Counted from the stretch's first letter, positions 41,771 to 52,907 are shown. The stretch: DNA of 64,000 nucleotides from Streptomyces sp. NBC_01716 (GCF_036248275.1 NZ_CP109181.1:4526001-4590000), one strand, 5' to 3'. Notes: a model not told the origin generated them from the sequence alone. Program-made: numbers and translations.

Positions 41771-42987
41771 GGATGCCTACGAAGTCGACCAAGCTCGCCG
41801 CGCTCACCGCCAGGATCGACGAGCGGACACCCGCCCACCGCGACCGCGCCATCGACGGCCTGCGCGCCCTCGCGCTCCTGGCCGTCCCGGCCGGCCACTG
41901 GCTGGTCGGCGGCTTCACCCTCGACACCGGCGGCGGACTGCACAACGCCAGCCCGCTGGCCACGTTCGGCGCGCTGGCCCCGGCCAGCTGGATCCTCCAG
42001 CTGCTGGGCATCTTCTTCCTGGTCGGCGGCTACTCCTCGTACCTCTCCTACCAGCGCCGCAAGGGCTCCACCCGCCAGTGGATCACCGGCCGGCTCGCCC
42101 GTCTGGGGCGTCCCGTTCTCGGTGTCACCGCCGTATGGGCGCTGCTGCTTCCCACCCTCCATTACGGCTTCGGCGTCCCGACCGGCACCCTGCACACCGC
42201 GTCGACGCTGGTCGTCCAGCCCCTGTGGTTCGTCGGCGTCTACGCGGTGATCACGGCCCTCACGCCGTACTGCGTGCGCGCCTCGCGGCGTCTGGGCTTC
42301 TGGTCCGCCGCCCCGCTGCTCGGCTCGGTCGCGGTGGTCGACTTCCTGCGTTACGGGCCGTACGCGGAGGCGATGCCGTCCTGGGTGAGCCTGCTCAATC
42401 TGCTGCCGGGCTGGATGTTCGCGTACCAACTGGGCGTGACCTGGGCGGACAAGCGGCTGGGCCGCCGCGAGGCGTGGCTGCTGCTGGTGGGCGGCACGGC
42501 CCTGTTCGCCACCCTGCTGCTCGCCTTCCACTACCCGGCGTCGATGGTGGGCGTGCCCGGTGAGTCCCGTACCAACTCCCACCCGCCGTCCCTGCTGGTC
42601 CTGGCGCTCGCCGCCGCCCAGTCCGGCGCGGCGATCCTGCTGCGCGACCGGCTGGCCCGGCTGCTGCGGCGCCCCGCCGTATGGGCCCCGGTGGTGATCA
42701 TCAACCTGTCGGCGATGACGATCCTGTGCTGGCACCAGACGGCGATGCTCGCCGCTGCGGTCCCCGCCTCGTACTCCGGCGAGATCCCCGGCCTGACCGC
42801 CGCGCCGGACACGGCGGGCTGGCTCCTGGCGCGGCTGGCCTGGATGCCGCTCTTCGCGGGGCTGCTCGTGGTGATCGCGAAGTTCGCCCGGCCCCTGGAG
42901 ACCCCGTGGGACCGCACCGGCATGGCCCGTCGTGCGGCGGCGGGCGTGCTGGCGGCGGGGTTCGGCTACTTCGCGCTGGCGGCGTGA
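41767..42987 (+). CDS. integral membrane acyltransferase (acyltransferase-3/OAT family)
   Basis: 406 residues, about 10 membrane helices. The family signature RDRAIDGLRALALLAVPAGH provides the conserved Arg and the His after the first helix. GIFFLVGGYSSYLSYQRRKGS and the basic loop RLARLGRP are also typical. Such enzymes transfer acyl groups from the cytoplasm to envelope sugars or lipids. It starts ATGA-overlapping the hydrolase, so the pair probably remodels lipid or surface acyl groups. Confidence 0.9.
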   Translation: MRMPTKSTKLAALTARIDERTPAHRDRAIDGLRALALLAVPAGHWLVGGFTLDTGGGLHNASPLATFGALAPASWILQLLGIFFLVGGYSSYLSYQRRKGSTRQWITGRLARLGRPVLGVTAVWALLLPTLHYGFGVPTGTLHTASTLVVQPLWFVGVYAVITALTPYCVRASRRLGFWSAAPLLGSVAVVDFLRYGPYAEAMPSWVSLLNLLPGWMFAYQLGVTWADKRLGRREAWLLLVGGTALFATLLLAFHYPASMVGVPGESRTNSHPPSLLVLALAAAQSGAAILLRDRLARLLRRPAVWAPVVIINLSAMTILCWHQTAMLAAAVPASYSGEIPGLTAAPDTAGWLLARLAWMPLFAGLLVVIAKFARPLETPWDRTGMARRAAAGVLAAGFGYFALAA

Positions 42988-43003
42988 GCGATGGAAGCGA
43001 CAG

Positions 43004-43039
43004 AAGTGACCCAAGTGACCCAAGCGATCCAAGTGATCC
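43004..43039 (+). repeat. four tandem 9-bp repeats
   Basis: AAGTGACCC twice, then AAGCGATCC and AAGTGATCC, between the acyltransferase stop and the desaturase start. In frame with an optional 32-residue N-terminal extension (ATG 42991), it would encode V-T-Q type repeats. Confidence 0.6.
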
Positions 43040-43086
43040 GCACGTCCGTTCAGACCGAGCATTCACCGAACAACAGGAGTACGACC

Positions 43087-44193
43087 ATGTCCTCGGCCGG
43101 CGAAACCGCTCTGCCGCACCCCGAGAGGGCGCACCCCGAGAGTGCCACCGCGAGCCAGCCCCCACCGGACACGGGCAGCGAGTTCACGTCCCTGCTGCGC
43201 GACGTCAGGGGACAGGACCTGCTCGCCCGGCGCACCGGCTGGTACGCACGCACCATCGCGGCCAACGCGCTCTGCCTGGCCGCCGTCGCCACCGGCATGG
43301 CGCTCATCGGCGGCTCGTGGTGGGTGCTTCTTCTCGCCCCCGTCCTCGCCGTCCTGTGCGCCCGGACGGCGTTCATCGGACACGACGCGGGCCACGCCCA
43401 GATCAGCGGCGACCGCGCCACGAACCGCCGTATCGGGCTCATCCACGGCAACCTGCTGCTCGGCATGAGTTACGCCTGGTGGAACGACAAGCACAACCGC
43501 CACCACGCCAACCCCAACCACATCGACAAGGACCCGGACGTCGCCGCGGACGTCCTCGTCTTCACCGGCGAGCAGGCCGCCACCCGCACCGGCTTCCGCG
43601 CCTGGCTCACCCGCCACCAGGCATGGCTCTTCTTCCCCCTCACCCTCCTCGAAGGCATCGCCCTGAAGGTCTACGGCTTTCAGGACCTGCGCAGTCAGAC
43701 CGGCCGCGAGCGCCTGGTGGAGGGCGCGCTCCTCGTCGCCCACGTCGCCGGGTACGTCACCCTGCTCCTGACGACCATGCCGCTCGCGCACGCCCTCGTC
43801 TTCGCCGCGCTCCATCAGGCCCTGTTCGGGCTCCACCTGGGCATGGCCTTCGCGCCCAACCACAAGGGGATGGACATGCCCGACCCCGACGGCGAGAAGT
43901 GGGGACACCTGCGCCGCCAGGTCCTCACGTCGCGCAACATCAGGGGCAGCGTCCTCACGGACTGGTTCCTCGGCGGTCTCAACTACCAGATAGAACACCA
44001 CCTGTTCCCCAGCATGCCCCGCCCCCACCTGAAGCTCGCGCGACCCATGGTGGAGGCCCACTGCCGCGACCTCGGTATCCCCTACGCGGAGACCGGCCTC
44101 GTCGACTCGTACCGGCAGGCGCTGCGGCACATGCACGACGTGGGAGAACCGCTGCGCGCGGAGCCGGTCCTGACGCCGTCCCGCCGCGCATAG
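43087..44193 (+). CDS. membrane fatty-acid desaturase
   Basis: 368 residues. Three His boxes of the di-iron desaturases: HDAGHA at H99, HNRHH at H136-H140, and QIEHH at 302-305, between hydrophobic segments (SWWVLLLAPVLAVLCA, GALLVAHVAGYVTLLLTT). Family members put double bonds into acyl chains of phospholipids, lowering membrane rigidity. ATG 43087 follows AGGAG. Placed between the acyltransferase and a DesK-like kinase, as in known desaturase/two-component loci of Streptomyces and Bacillus. Confidence 0.93.
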   Translation: MSSAGETALPHPERAHPESATASQPPPDTGSEFTSLLRDVRGQDLLARRTGWYARTIAANALCLAAVATGMALIGGSWWVLLLAPVLAVLCARTAFIGHDAGHAQISGDRATNRRIGLIHGNLLLGMSYAWWNDKHNRHHANPNHIDKDPDVAADVLVFTGEQAATRTGFRAWLTRHQAWLFFPLTLLEGIALKVYGFQDLRSQTGRERLVEGALLVAHVAGYVTLLLTTMPLAHALVFAALHQALFGLHLGMAFAPNHKGMDMPDPDGEKWGHLRRQVLTSRNIRGSVLTDWFLGGLNYQIEHHLFPSMPRPHLKLARPMVEAHCRDLGIPYAETGLVDSYRQALRHMHDVGEPLRAEPVLTPSRRA

Positions 44194-44203
44194 GCTGACG
44201 CTC

Positions 44204-45526
44204 ATGACCTCAGTGGAGGAGGAACGCCCGCGGAAGGGGAAACGCGCGCGGAAGCGGGGACGCGAGCGGCAGGAGGAACGCGCGCGGCAGGAGGAACGCC
44301 CGCGCGTGCTGCTCGCGGGGGCTTCACGCCGGTGGGTACGGCTGCTGCCGTGGGGCGTGGCGTTCCTGCTGTTCGTCGCCCTGCTGCCCACCACCATCCA
44401 GGTGCTCACCGCCGACTACGGCCTGAACGGCGGCATCGCGAGCGGGCTGGCCGTCGCGCAGACGGCGCCGCTGCTGCTCGCCATCGTCCGTCCGCTGCGG
44501 GCCTGGTACGTGATCTTCGTCGCCGACATGGGCGGGGCGCTCGTCCTGCTCACCGTCGACTTCGAGGAGCGGCTGTTGTGGCCGTTCCCGCCCATGCAGA
44601 TCGTCGGGTACGTCGGCCTCTGCCTCGCCCTCGGCCTGCGCGAGCCGCTCCGGACGCTGCTGGTGGTGTGGCTGGCGACGGCGGCCGCGGGTGTCGGCCT
44701 GGAGTTCGTCACGCCCCACGGCACGGGCGGCAACAGCCCACTGCTCATCATTCTCAGCGGCGTCGCACTCGTGCTCGGCGCGGCACTCCGCGAGCGTTCC
44801 GAGGTACAGCGCAGGCTGGTCGAGCAGGAGACGATCAGCGAGGCCGAGCGCGGCCGGCGGACGCTGCTGGAGGAACGCGCCCGCATCGCCCGCGAGTTGC
44901 ACGACGTGGTGGCGCACCACATGTCCGTCATCACGGTGCAGGCGGACACCGCGGCGTACCGCCTCCAAGGGCTGCCGCCGGACGTGCAGGAGGAGTTCGC
45001 GTCCGTCGCGGCGACCGCGCGCCAGTCGCTCGGTGAGATGCGACGGCTCCTCGGCGTACTCCGGAACGAGGAAGCGCACGGCGAACTCGCACCCCAGCCG
45101 GGCCTGACGCAGATCGGGCAACTGGCGGAGGCCACGGCGAGGGCGGGCGTGCCGGTGGAGTTCACCCCCTGCGACACCGACGTGCCGGAGGCGGAGGCAC
45201 TCGCCGCGTACCGCATCGTGCAGGAGGCCCTTGCGAACGTCGTCCGGCATGCGCCGGGTGCTCCGACGCGGGTGTCGGTCTCCGTGTCGGGGATGGGATC
45301 GGGGGCGGCGCCGGAGGACGGGGAGCGGCTCACTGTCCTCGTCGTCAACGGGCCGCCGCCCGTGCCGCCCGCCGCGCCGCTGGAGGTGGGCGGCACCGGT
45401 CACGGCCTCGTCGGCATGCGCGAGCGCGTGCGGATCCTCGGCGGCACGCTCGACGCGGGGCCGCTGCCGGACGGCGGCTTCCGTGTGATCGCCCAAATTC
45501 CCCTGACAGAAAGGGACTTCACGTGA
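44204..45526 (+). CDS. DesK-like sensor histidine kinase
   Basis: 440 residues. A basic, Arg/Glu-rich N-terminus is followed by several membrane helices (PWGVAFLLFVALLPTTIQVL, IVGYVGLCLALGL), suggesting sensing of membrane state. HisKA_3 box: RIARELHDVVAHHMSVITVQ with phospho-His at 233. ATPase: ALANVVRHAPGAPT and GHGLVGMRERV. Starts 10 bases after the desaturase and overlaps the regulator by GTGA. A DesK-type thermosensor or membrane-stress sensor role is inferred from position. Confidence 0.92.
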   Translation: MTSVEEERPRKGKRARKRGRERQEERARQEERPRVLLAGASRRWVRLLPWGVAFLLFVALLPTTIQVLTADYGLNGGIASGLAVAQTAPLLLAIVRPLRAWYVIFVADMGGALVLLTVDFEERLLWPFPPMQIVGYVGLCLALGLREPLRTLLVVWLATAAAGVGLEFVTPHGTGGNSPLLIILSGVALVLGAALRERSEVQRRLVEQETISEAERGRRTLLEERARIARELHDVVAHHMSVITVQADTAAYRLQGLPPDVQEEFASVAATARQSLGEMRRLLGVLRNEEAHGELAPQPGLTQIGQLAEATARAGVPVEFTPCDTDVPEAEALAAYRIVQEALANVVRHAPGAPTRVSVSVSGMGSGAAPEDGERLTVLVVNGPPPVPPAAPLEVGGTGHGLVGMRERVRILGGTLDAGPLPDGGFRVIAQIPLTERDFT

Positions 45527-46197
45527 CGACGCGCGTCATCATCGTCGACGACCAGGCGATGGTACGAGCCGGCTTCGCCGCGCTGCTGGCCGCCCAGAGC
45601 GACATAGACGTGGTGGGCGAGGCCCCCGACGGTGCGCAGGGCGTCGAGCTCAGCCGGCGCACCCATCCCGACGTCGTGCTGATGGACGTCCGCATGCCCG
45701 AGATGGACGGCCTGGAGGCGGCGCGCCGGCTCCTCTCGCCCCCGCCGGGCGTGACGCACCGGCCGCGTGTCCTGATGCTCACCACGTTCGATGTCGACGA
45801 CTACGTGTACGAGGCGCTGCGGGCGGGCGCGAGCGGATTCCTGCTGAAGGACGCGCCGCCGGCGGACCTCATCGCGGCGGTACGTGTCGTGGCCTCGGGC
45901 GACGCGCTGCTCGCCCCCTCGGTGACCCGCCGCCTCATCGCGGACTTCGCCCGCCAACGCCCCACGCCCCCGGGCAAGCCCGCGCTGCGGCTGAAGGCCC
46001 TGACGGCACGCGAGACGGAGGTGCTCACGCTGGTGGCCCGCGGCCGGTCGAACACGGAGATCGCGGAGACGCTGGTGCTGGCGGAGCAGACGGTGAAAAC
46101 ACACGTGAGCCGCGTCCTCACCAAACTCGACCTGCGCGACCGCGCGCAGGCGGTGGTGTTCGCGTACGAGTCGGGCCTGGTGTCCGCGGGCGAGTAG
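45523..46197 (+). CDS. DesR-like NarL-family response regulator
   Basis: 224 residues. Receiver: VIIVDDQAMVRAGFAALL, phospho-acceptor D55 in VVLMDVRMPEMDG, and FLLKDAPP. HTH: LTARETEVLTLVARGRSNTEIAETLVLAEQTVKTHVSRVL. GTG start inside the kinase stop. Likely binds the two copies of the 50-bp box that flank this region, controlling the hydrolase-acyltransferase-desaturase and ABC units. Confidence 0.94.
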   Translation: MTTRVIIVDDQAMVRAGFAALLAAQSDIDVVGEAPDGAQGVELSRRTHPDVVLMDVRMPEMDGLEAARRLLSPPPGVTHRPRVLMLTTFDVDDYVYEALRAGASGFLLKDAPPADLIAAVRVVASGDALLAPSVTRRLIADFARQRPTPPGKPALRLKALTARETEVLTLVARGRSNTEIAETLVLAEQTVKTHVSRVLTKLDLRDRAQAVVFAYESGLVSAGE

Positions 46198-46659
46198 TCG
46201 CACCGACCTGGGCGGCCGGCCGCGCGGCTCTGCGGCGGGTTCCGAGCAGGGGGTGCGCCGTTGCCCCTGTGCCAGGGCGTGTCCGGGGGAGTGGCGTCGT
46301 CCCCGCGCGGGGCGGCGCCGCCCGCCCGCTGCGGAGGGGGCGGGCCCTTCTCCAAGCTTTCGCAGGTCTGAGCAGCAGGGGCTTCCCCGTTCCGCCGCAG
46401 GACGGGGCCGCGCCCCCCAGGCCCCGCGCGGCCGGCTCCCTGGTGCCCCATCGCAACCCGGCGCCCAGGCCCGGAGGCCGTAAGCCGGAACCCGCTCCCC
46501 CGATACACCCCGGGCCCCGTCCCTCCTCCACCCCCTACCGGGGTAGCACCTCCACATTGGCTCCCGGGTATGACGCCCCGCCCGCAGCCCGCCCCGCACT
46601 CTGCATTCCGTCAGCACGAGACGCACGAGAAGCACGAGTGGCGCGCGAAAGGGCAGAGC
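46198..46659 (+). other. 462-base intergenic region with terminator and promoter box
   Basis: No gene is supported here. GCCCGCCC (46320-46327) pairs with GGGCGGGC (46338-46345) and is a likely terminator for the response regulator. The second copy of the shared box is at 46531-46580. The rest is very GC-rich without recognisable structure. Confidence 0.6.
46531..46580 (+). promoter_or_regulatory. shared regulatory box, copy 2
   Basis: CCCCCTACCGGGGTA plus CCTCC and TTGGCTCCC and TGACGCCCCG; 41 of 50 bases match 40681-40730. It lies 80-129 bases upstream of the ABC transporter start, and an in-frame ATG at 46570 lies inside the box, so that codon is unlikely to be a start. Confidence 0.7.
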
Positions 46660-47483
<824 letters not shown>

Positions 47484-47487
<4 letters not shown>

Positions 47488-50039
47488 TGCGCCCCAACGG
47501 ACTCGCCCGCGAGGCCGTCCGCTTCAAGCCCGCGTCCTTCGCGGGGACCTTCCTCGCGCTGCTGATGTCCGCGCTGATTGTCTCGGCCTGCGGAATCCTG
47601 CTCGAAACCAGCATGCGCGCGTCCGTGCCTCCGGAGCGGTACGCGCAGGCGCCGGTCGTCGCGGCGGCCGACCAGTACGTGCGCGTGGCCACCGGCAGCG
47701 GCGAGGACCGCGAGGAGGAGGCGACCCCGCTGCCGGACACGGCACGCGTGGACGCCGGGCTCGCGGCGAAGGCCACCGAGGCGCCGGGCGTGGCCACCGC
47801 CGTCCCGGACTTCACCTTCCCCGTGCGCGCTGCGGCCCAAGGCGCGGGCTCCGGCGACGCCGGGCTGGCCGTTCCGGGCGGTGTGCTCACCGGGCACGGA
47901 TGGGGCTCGCACGCCTTCACCGGTACGGCGCTGACCTCCGGCTCCGCGCCCCGCGACGGCGAGGTCGTGCTCGACGCGGGTACGGCCCGCGCCGCGAAGG
48001 CCGCCGTCGGCGACACCGTCGCGCTGCAGACCGCCGACGGGGAGCGGGACTTCCGCGTCGCGGGCGTCGCCAAGGCCGGACCGGCGGACACCACCCGTAA
48101 CACCGACACCGACACCGACGCCGCCGGCGCCATCGCCTGGTTCGCCGACGCCCAGGCCCCCACGCTCACGGGCCACCCCGGCAAGGTGGACGCCATCGCC
48201 GTACTGGCGAAGCCCGGCACCGACGCCGACACCCTCGCCGACTCTGTGAAGAAGGCCCTGGCCGGCTCAGGCGCCGACGTGCACACCGGCGACGACCGCG
48301 GCGCCATCGAGGACCCGGGCCTCGGTTACGCGAAGGAGACGCTCTTCGGAATCGGCGGCTCCTTCGGCGGCATCGCCGCCATCGTCGCGATCTTCACAGC
48401 GGCCGGGACCGTGGCCCTGTCCGTGTCCCAGCGCGCCCGCGAGTTCGCGCTGCTGCGCGCCGTCGGCGCCACCCCACGGCAGATCCGCCGCGCGGTCGCC
48501 TCCGAGGCGCTGCTCGTCGCGCCGCTCGCCGGGATCGTCGGCTGTCTGCCCGGCATCGGGCTCGCGCACTGGTGGTTCGGGCAGTTGCAGGACCGCGGCG
48601 CGATCCCGGAGGCGGTGCGGGTGCACGTCTCCTGGCTCCCCCTCCTCGTCGCCGTCGTCGTCGGGCTGCTCACCGCGCTCGGCGCCGGCTGGATGGCCGG
48701 GCGCCGGCCCGCGAAGATCAAGCCGGGCCAGGCGCTCAGCGAGGCGTCGGTGGAGCGGCTGCGGCCAGGCGTGATCCGTACGACGCTGGGCATCGCCGCC
48801 CTCGTCGGCGGCGGGTTCCTCACCGGGCTCTCCGCCAGTTCCTCCGGGGACGACGCGGCCGGCGCCGCCCTCGGCGTCGTCATGGCCTTCATGCTCGCCG
48901 TCGCGCTGCTCGGCCCGCTGGTGGCGCGGCTGTGCGCGGGTCTCTTCGGCCTCCCGCTGCGCGGCGCGGGCCCGGCCGCCGGGCTCGCGGCCGCCAACTC
49001 CCGTACGAACTCCCGCCGTCTGGCCTCCGCGATCACCCCGATCGTGCTCGCCATGGCCTTCGCCTCGACCCTCGTCTTCATGAACACGAGCCAGAACCAC
49101 GCCGCCGACAAGCAGTTGCGCGCGGGCATCACCGCGGACCACGTGGTCAGGGACCCGGCAGGCCTCCCGGTGGACGCGGTGGCGGACGCCGCCCGCGCGC
49201 CGGGGGTTGACGCGGCCGTCGGCCTGCTGAACACGCAGGTGCTGGTGCCGGTCGGCTCGGGCGAGTTCAAGTCGCTCCAGGGCGCTGCGGTCCAGGGTGT
49301 GTCCGGCTCCGGCGCCGAACTCGCGAAGGTGCAGGACCTGGACGTACGCGAAGGAAGCCTCCGCCAACTCGGCGAGGGCCATATCGCCATCGACAAGACC
49401 CTGGCGGACTCGGCGGACGCCGCCGTCGGCGACCGGCTCCCGCTCTACCTCCCCGACGGCACCAAGGCCCGCCCCGAGATCGTCGCCGTCTACGGCCGCG
49501 GCCTCGGCCTGGCCACGGTGACCATGGACCGGGCGTCCCTGGCCGGGCATGTCAGCTCGGGCTTCGACAGCACGCTGCTGGTACGGGGCGGCTCCGAGAA
49601 GTCGCTCACCGCGCTGGGCCAGGTCACCGACGCCTCCGGCTATGCCACCGAGCAGAACCTCGACGCGAAGCTGGGCGCCTGGACCAACAACACCATGGCC
49701 GCCCTCCTCGGCGGCTTCGCCGCCATCGCCGCCGTCAACACCCTGGTGATGACGGTCCTCGACCGCCGCCGCGAGCTGGGCACGCTGCGCCTCGTCGGCT
49801 CCACCAGGCGCCAGGTGCTGACGATGCTCCGCTGGGAGAGCCTGCTGGTCTCCGCGGTGGGCGTGGTCCTCGGCTCGGCGATCGCCGCGGCCACGCTGAT
49901 CCCGATGATGCGCGGCATGACGGGCGAAGGACCGTACGTGCCCCCGCTGTTGTACGGATCCTTCGCGGCGGCGGGCGGCGGCCTGGCACTGCTCGCGGTC
50001 ACGCTGCCGGCGCGCGCGGCGCTGCGCCGCTGGTCGTAG
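47484..50039 (+). CDS. ABC transporter permease with two FtsX domains
   Basis: 851 residues. Helix 1 at about 18-38 (GTFLALLMSALIVSACGILL), a large extracytoplasmic domain to about 285, then FtsX-type helices (IAAIVAIFTAAGTVALSV; REFALLRAVGATPRQIRRAV). A second extracytoplasmic loop follows (VVRDPAGLPVDAVADAARA), and a final FtsX block (NTLVMTVLDRRRELGTLRLVGSTRRQ). MacB-like families export peptides, lipids or antibiotics by mechanotransmission. Co-regulation with the DesKR unit suggests a membrane-stress or lipid-linked substrate. Confidence 0.93.
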
Positions 50040-50044
50040 CGCAG

Positions 50045-50092
50045 GCGTACGGGGCGGTGGCCGGCCGCCCGCAGGCTCCCTGTCCCGTACGC
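50045..50092 (+). terminator. hairpin after the ABC operon
   Basis: GCGTACGGG (50045-50053) pairs with CCCGTACGC (50084-50092), with an internal GGCCGGCC hairpin between, 6 bases after the permease stop. Confidence 0.65.
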
Positions 50093-50244
50093 CCTCGCAC
50101 GACCCCGCATGGCTGGATCTCGCTCATCACTGGCTCACTCCGGGCCCGTCGAGCGGCCCGGCGGCTCGACTCATTGTGGCCGGACACCCTGAAGGCTATG
50201 GTCTTATCTGAGAGAGTCACCTTATTTAAGAATGGAGTGCCATC

Positions 50245-50904
50245 GTGTTCATCGCTGAGGCCACGGACAGCGTGTCCATCGCTCCGAGCTGGGACCGCAC
50301 AGCGGCGGCGGAGACCCGCCGACTGGGAGAGGTGCCGGCCGCCAACGTCGGCGACGCGCTGCAGCGGATGACCGTCATGGACGGCGGCATCCGGCTGTTC
50401 ACCGAGCACGCCGCGCTGCTGGGAAACGCCCTCACGGTGAACGTGCGGTCGGGTGACAACCTCGCCATCCACCGGGCGCTGGACGAAGCCCGGCCGGGCG
50501 ACGTCCTGGTCGTCAACGGACACGGGGACATGACCCGCGCGCTGGTCGGCGACCTCATCGGCGAGATCATGGTGAACGCCGGGGTCACCGGCGCGGTGGT
50601 CGACGGCGCCATCCGCGACGTCCAGGCACTGTCCGAGATGGGCCTGGCCGTCTACGCGCGGGCGATCACCCCTGCCGGCCCTTTCAAGAACGGGCCCGGC
50701 ACCATCGGCGCCCCGGTGGCGGTCGGCGGCGTCGTGGTGGCCGCGGGTGATGTGCTCGTCGGTGACGCCGACGGCGTCGTCGTCGTTCCGCGCCGGCGCG
50801 TGAAAGAGGTACTCGACGCGGTCGGCGGGATCGTCGAGAAGGAGGAGCTGCTACGGCGGCGCATCCTCGCCGCGCGCCCCGACCGGGCGGCGGTGGCCCG
50901 ATGA
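50245..50904 (+). CDS. RraA-family protein (aldolase or RNase E inhibitor-like)
   Basis: 219 residues. The RraA/HMG-CHA aldolase fold is shown by VPAANVGDALQRM, VNGHGDMTRALVGDLI, the Arg-Asp pair in DGAIRDVQALSEMG, and the C-terminal GDADGVVVVPRRRVKEV. Enzymatic members cleave 4-hydroxy-4-methyl-2-oxoglutarate or 4-carboxy-4-hydroxy-2-oxoadipate with a divalent metal. It overlaps the aminotransferase by 4 bases, which favours a metabolic role. GTG start with GGAG upstream; an AT-rich TCTTA...TAAGA element lies just before it. Confidence 0.87.
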   Translation: MFIAEATDSVSIAPSWDRTAAAETRRLGEVPAANVGDALQRMTVMDGGIRLFTEHAALLGNALTVNVRSGDNLAIHRALDEARPGDVLVVNGHGDMTRALVGDLIGEIMVNAGVTGAVVDGAIRDVQALSEMGLAVYARAITPAGPFKNGPGTIGAPVAVGGVVVAAGDVLVGDADGVVVVPRRRVKEVLDAVGGIVEKEELLRRRILAARPDRAAVAR

Positions 50905-52064
50905 CCGCGATGTCGCCCGCCATGAAGCCCGCGTTCCGCGTCGAGGAGCTGCGCCGCGGTTCGCGGCGCCCGGCCCTCGCCCCGGCCCCGCCGGGAGCCG
51001 TCTCCCTCGCCATGGGTGAGCCGGACTTCCCGACACCGCAGCCGGTGATCGAGGCCGCCGCGGCGGCCCTGCGCGACGGGCACACCCACTACGCCGACCA
51101 GAAGGGCCTGCGGCAGCTGCGCGCCGCGCTCGCCTCCGGGCTGCCGGCGCACCCCGGCCGGACCTGGACCGCGGACGACGTCGTGGTCACCCACGGCGCC
51201 ACCGCCGCGCTGGCGGCGGTCGTGCTCGCGACGGTCGGCCCCGGCGACCACGTGGTCATACCCGAGCCCGCCTACTCGCTCTACGCGGACCTGGTCGTCC
51301 TCGCCGGGGGTGAGGTGGACTTCGTCCCGCTCGCCCCGGACCTGCACTGGGACCTCGACGCGCTAGCCGCCGCGCTTCCCGGCGCCACGATGATGATCTT
51401 CTCCAATCCGTCGAACCCGACCGGCATCGTGCACAGCGAGCAGGAGCTCAAGGCCCTCGGAGAACTCCTCGACGGCTCCGGCGTCCTGGTCGTCAGCGAC
51501 GAGGCGTACCACCGGCTGGTCTACCCGGGGCACGCGTTCACCTCGGCGCTGGCGGTCGAATCGCTGCGGGACCGGACCGTGTACGTGCAGACGTTCTCCA
51601 AGACGTACGCGATGACCGGCTGGCGGGTGGGCTACCTGACCGGGCCGCGCGAGGTGGTGGACGCGGCGGCCCATGTGCACCGGACCCTCAACGGCTCGCT
51701 GAACACGGCGGTCCAGTACGCGGCCCTCGCCGCCCTCGATCTGCCGGACAGTGTCGTGGACGCCATGGTCGACAGCTACCGGCGGCGCCGCGAGCTGGTG
51801 GTCGAGCAGTTGTCGGGCGTCCCCGGCCTGCACCTCGTTCCGCCGGAGGGAGCGTTCTACGGGTTCCTCCGCTACGACGCCGGCCGGGACTCCGAGGCGG
51901 TCGCCCGCGAACTCGCCGAAGGGAAGGTGATGGTCAGGGCCGGCGCCGAGTACGGACCCTCGGGCGAGGGGCACATCCGGATCTCGTTCGCGGCCTCCGA
52001 GGACGACCTGCGGACGGGGCTGGCCCGTATCGTCCGGCACCTCGGCGTCGCGAGATCCGGATGA
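50901..52064 (+). CDS. PLP-dependent aminotransferase class I/II
   Basis: 387 residues. Motifs: SLAMGEPDFPTPQPVI, HYADQKGLRQLR, FSNPSNPTGIVHSE, VSDEAYHRLVYPG, and the PLP lysine K234 in QTFSKTYAMTGWRVGYL; HIRISFAASEDDL near the end carries the substrate-binding Arg. Resembles aspartate/2-aminoadipate transaminases of the fold-type I Ia group; donor not assignable. Coupled to the RraA gene, so the two could act on successive keto-acid steps. Confidence 0.92.
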   Translation: MTAMSPAMKPAFRVEELRRGSRRPALAPAPPGAVSLAMGEPDFPTPQPVIEAAAAALRDGHTHYADQKGLRQLRAALASGLPAHPGRTWTADDVVVTHGATAALAAVVLATVGPGDHVVIPEPAYSLYADLVVLAGGEVDFVPLAPDLHWDLDALAAALPGATMMIFSNPSNPTGIVHSEQELKALGELLDGSGVLVVSDEAYHRLVYPGHAFTSALAVESLRDRTVYVQTFSKTYAMTGWRVGYLTGPREVVDAAAHVHRTLNGSLNTAVQYAALAALDLPDSVVDAMVDSYRRRRELVVEQLSGVPGLHLVPPEGAFYGFLRYDAGRDSEAVARELAEGKVMVRAGAEYGPSGEGHIRISFAASEDDLRTGLARIVRHLGVARSG

Positions 52065-52168
52065 GGCCGGGCATGCGTACCGCGTACCGCATACGCCGAA
52101 GTGGTCGAACGCACCTCACTTGGGAGGCGATACCCTTTGCCTGCACTTCGATGAGGCGGGGGAGGCCC

Positions 52169-52786
52169 GTGACCGATCAGCAGGCCGACCCACGCGGGGG
52201 GCGCAAGCTGCGCAGCGACACCCGCCGCAACCGCCGGCGCCTCCTTGAGGCCGTCGGCGAGCTCGCCCGGGAGTCGCCCGACCAGCTCACCATGCAGGCG
52301 GTCGCGTCCCGCGCGGAGATCGGCCCGGCCACCGCGTACCGCTACTACTCCTCGATGGACGACGTACTCGCGGCTTACGTGCTCAGCGTTGTCGAGGAAC
52401 TCCGCGACTTCAGCGAGGAGTCGACCGCGCAGGGGCGACCGCTGTTCGACGCCGTCGTGGACAAGTGGGTCGACCTTCTCGCCGAGCACGGCCCGGCGCT
52501 GGTGCGGCTTCGATCGCGACGGGGCTACCTGGAGCGGCTCCACAACGGGAACGAGATCATCACCGCCCTGCGGGACGGCTGGACCGAGCCGGTGCGGGGA
52601 CTGCTCGACGACCTCGGCCTCCCGGCCGAGATGCTCGAATACGCCCTGTTCCTCAACAACATGATCTTCGATCCGCGGGAGATCCAGGACCTGTTGCAGG
52701 AGACGGGTCTGTCCCGCCGGGAGGTCATCACCCGGCTGTCCGAGGCCTACCGCGGCGCACTGCGCGGATGGGCGCGGGCAGGCTGA
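52169..52786 (+). CDS. TetR-family regulator
   Basis: About 205 residues. HTH: LTMQAVASRAEIGPATAYRYYSSMDDVL. The ligand domain includes FDAVVDKWVDLLAEHG and LEYALFLNNMIFDPREI. GTG 52169 follows GGGGGAGG closely; ATG 52151 is the main alternative. It sits between the RraA/aminotransferase pair and the hydrolase-to-monooxygenase operon and could control either. Its own hairpin terminator follows. Confidence 0.88.
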   Translation: MTDQQADPRGGRKLRSDTRRNRRRLLEAVGELARESPDQLTMQAVASRAEIGPATAYRYYSSMDDVLAAYVLSVVEELRDFSEESTAQGRPLFDAVVDKWVDLLAEHGPALVRLRSRRGYLERLHNGNEIITALRDGWTEPVRGLLDDLGLPAEMLEYALFLNNMIFDPREIQDLLQETGLSRREVITRLSEAYRGALRGWARAG

Positions 52787-52884
52787 CCGGCCCGCTCCCG
52801 GGGTCTGTCGTCCGGATCCTGCCGGACACTCCCTAGAGCCGGCGCGGGACCGCTTCACGTACGTCGGCCGCTTCGCCGTCGGTC

Positions 52885-52907
52885 GGCATGGCTCGGCCAT
52901 GCCTTTT
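52885..52907 (+). terminator. rho-independent terminator of tetR
   Basis: GGCATGGC (52885-52892) pairs with GCCATGCC (52896-52903), 3-base loop, followed by TTTT. Confidence 0.8.

Noticed and set aside
46570..46659. Upstream ATG start for the ABC ATPase
   Set aside because: The codon lies inside the conserved 50-bp promoter box and has no ribosome site; ATG 46660 has one.
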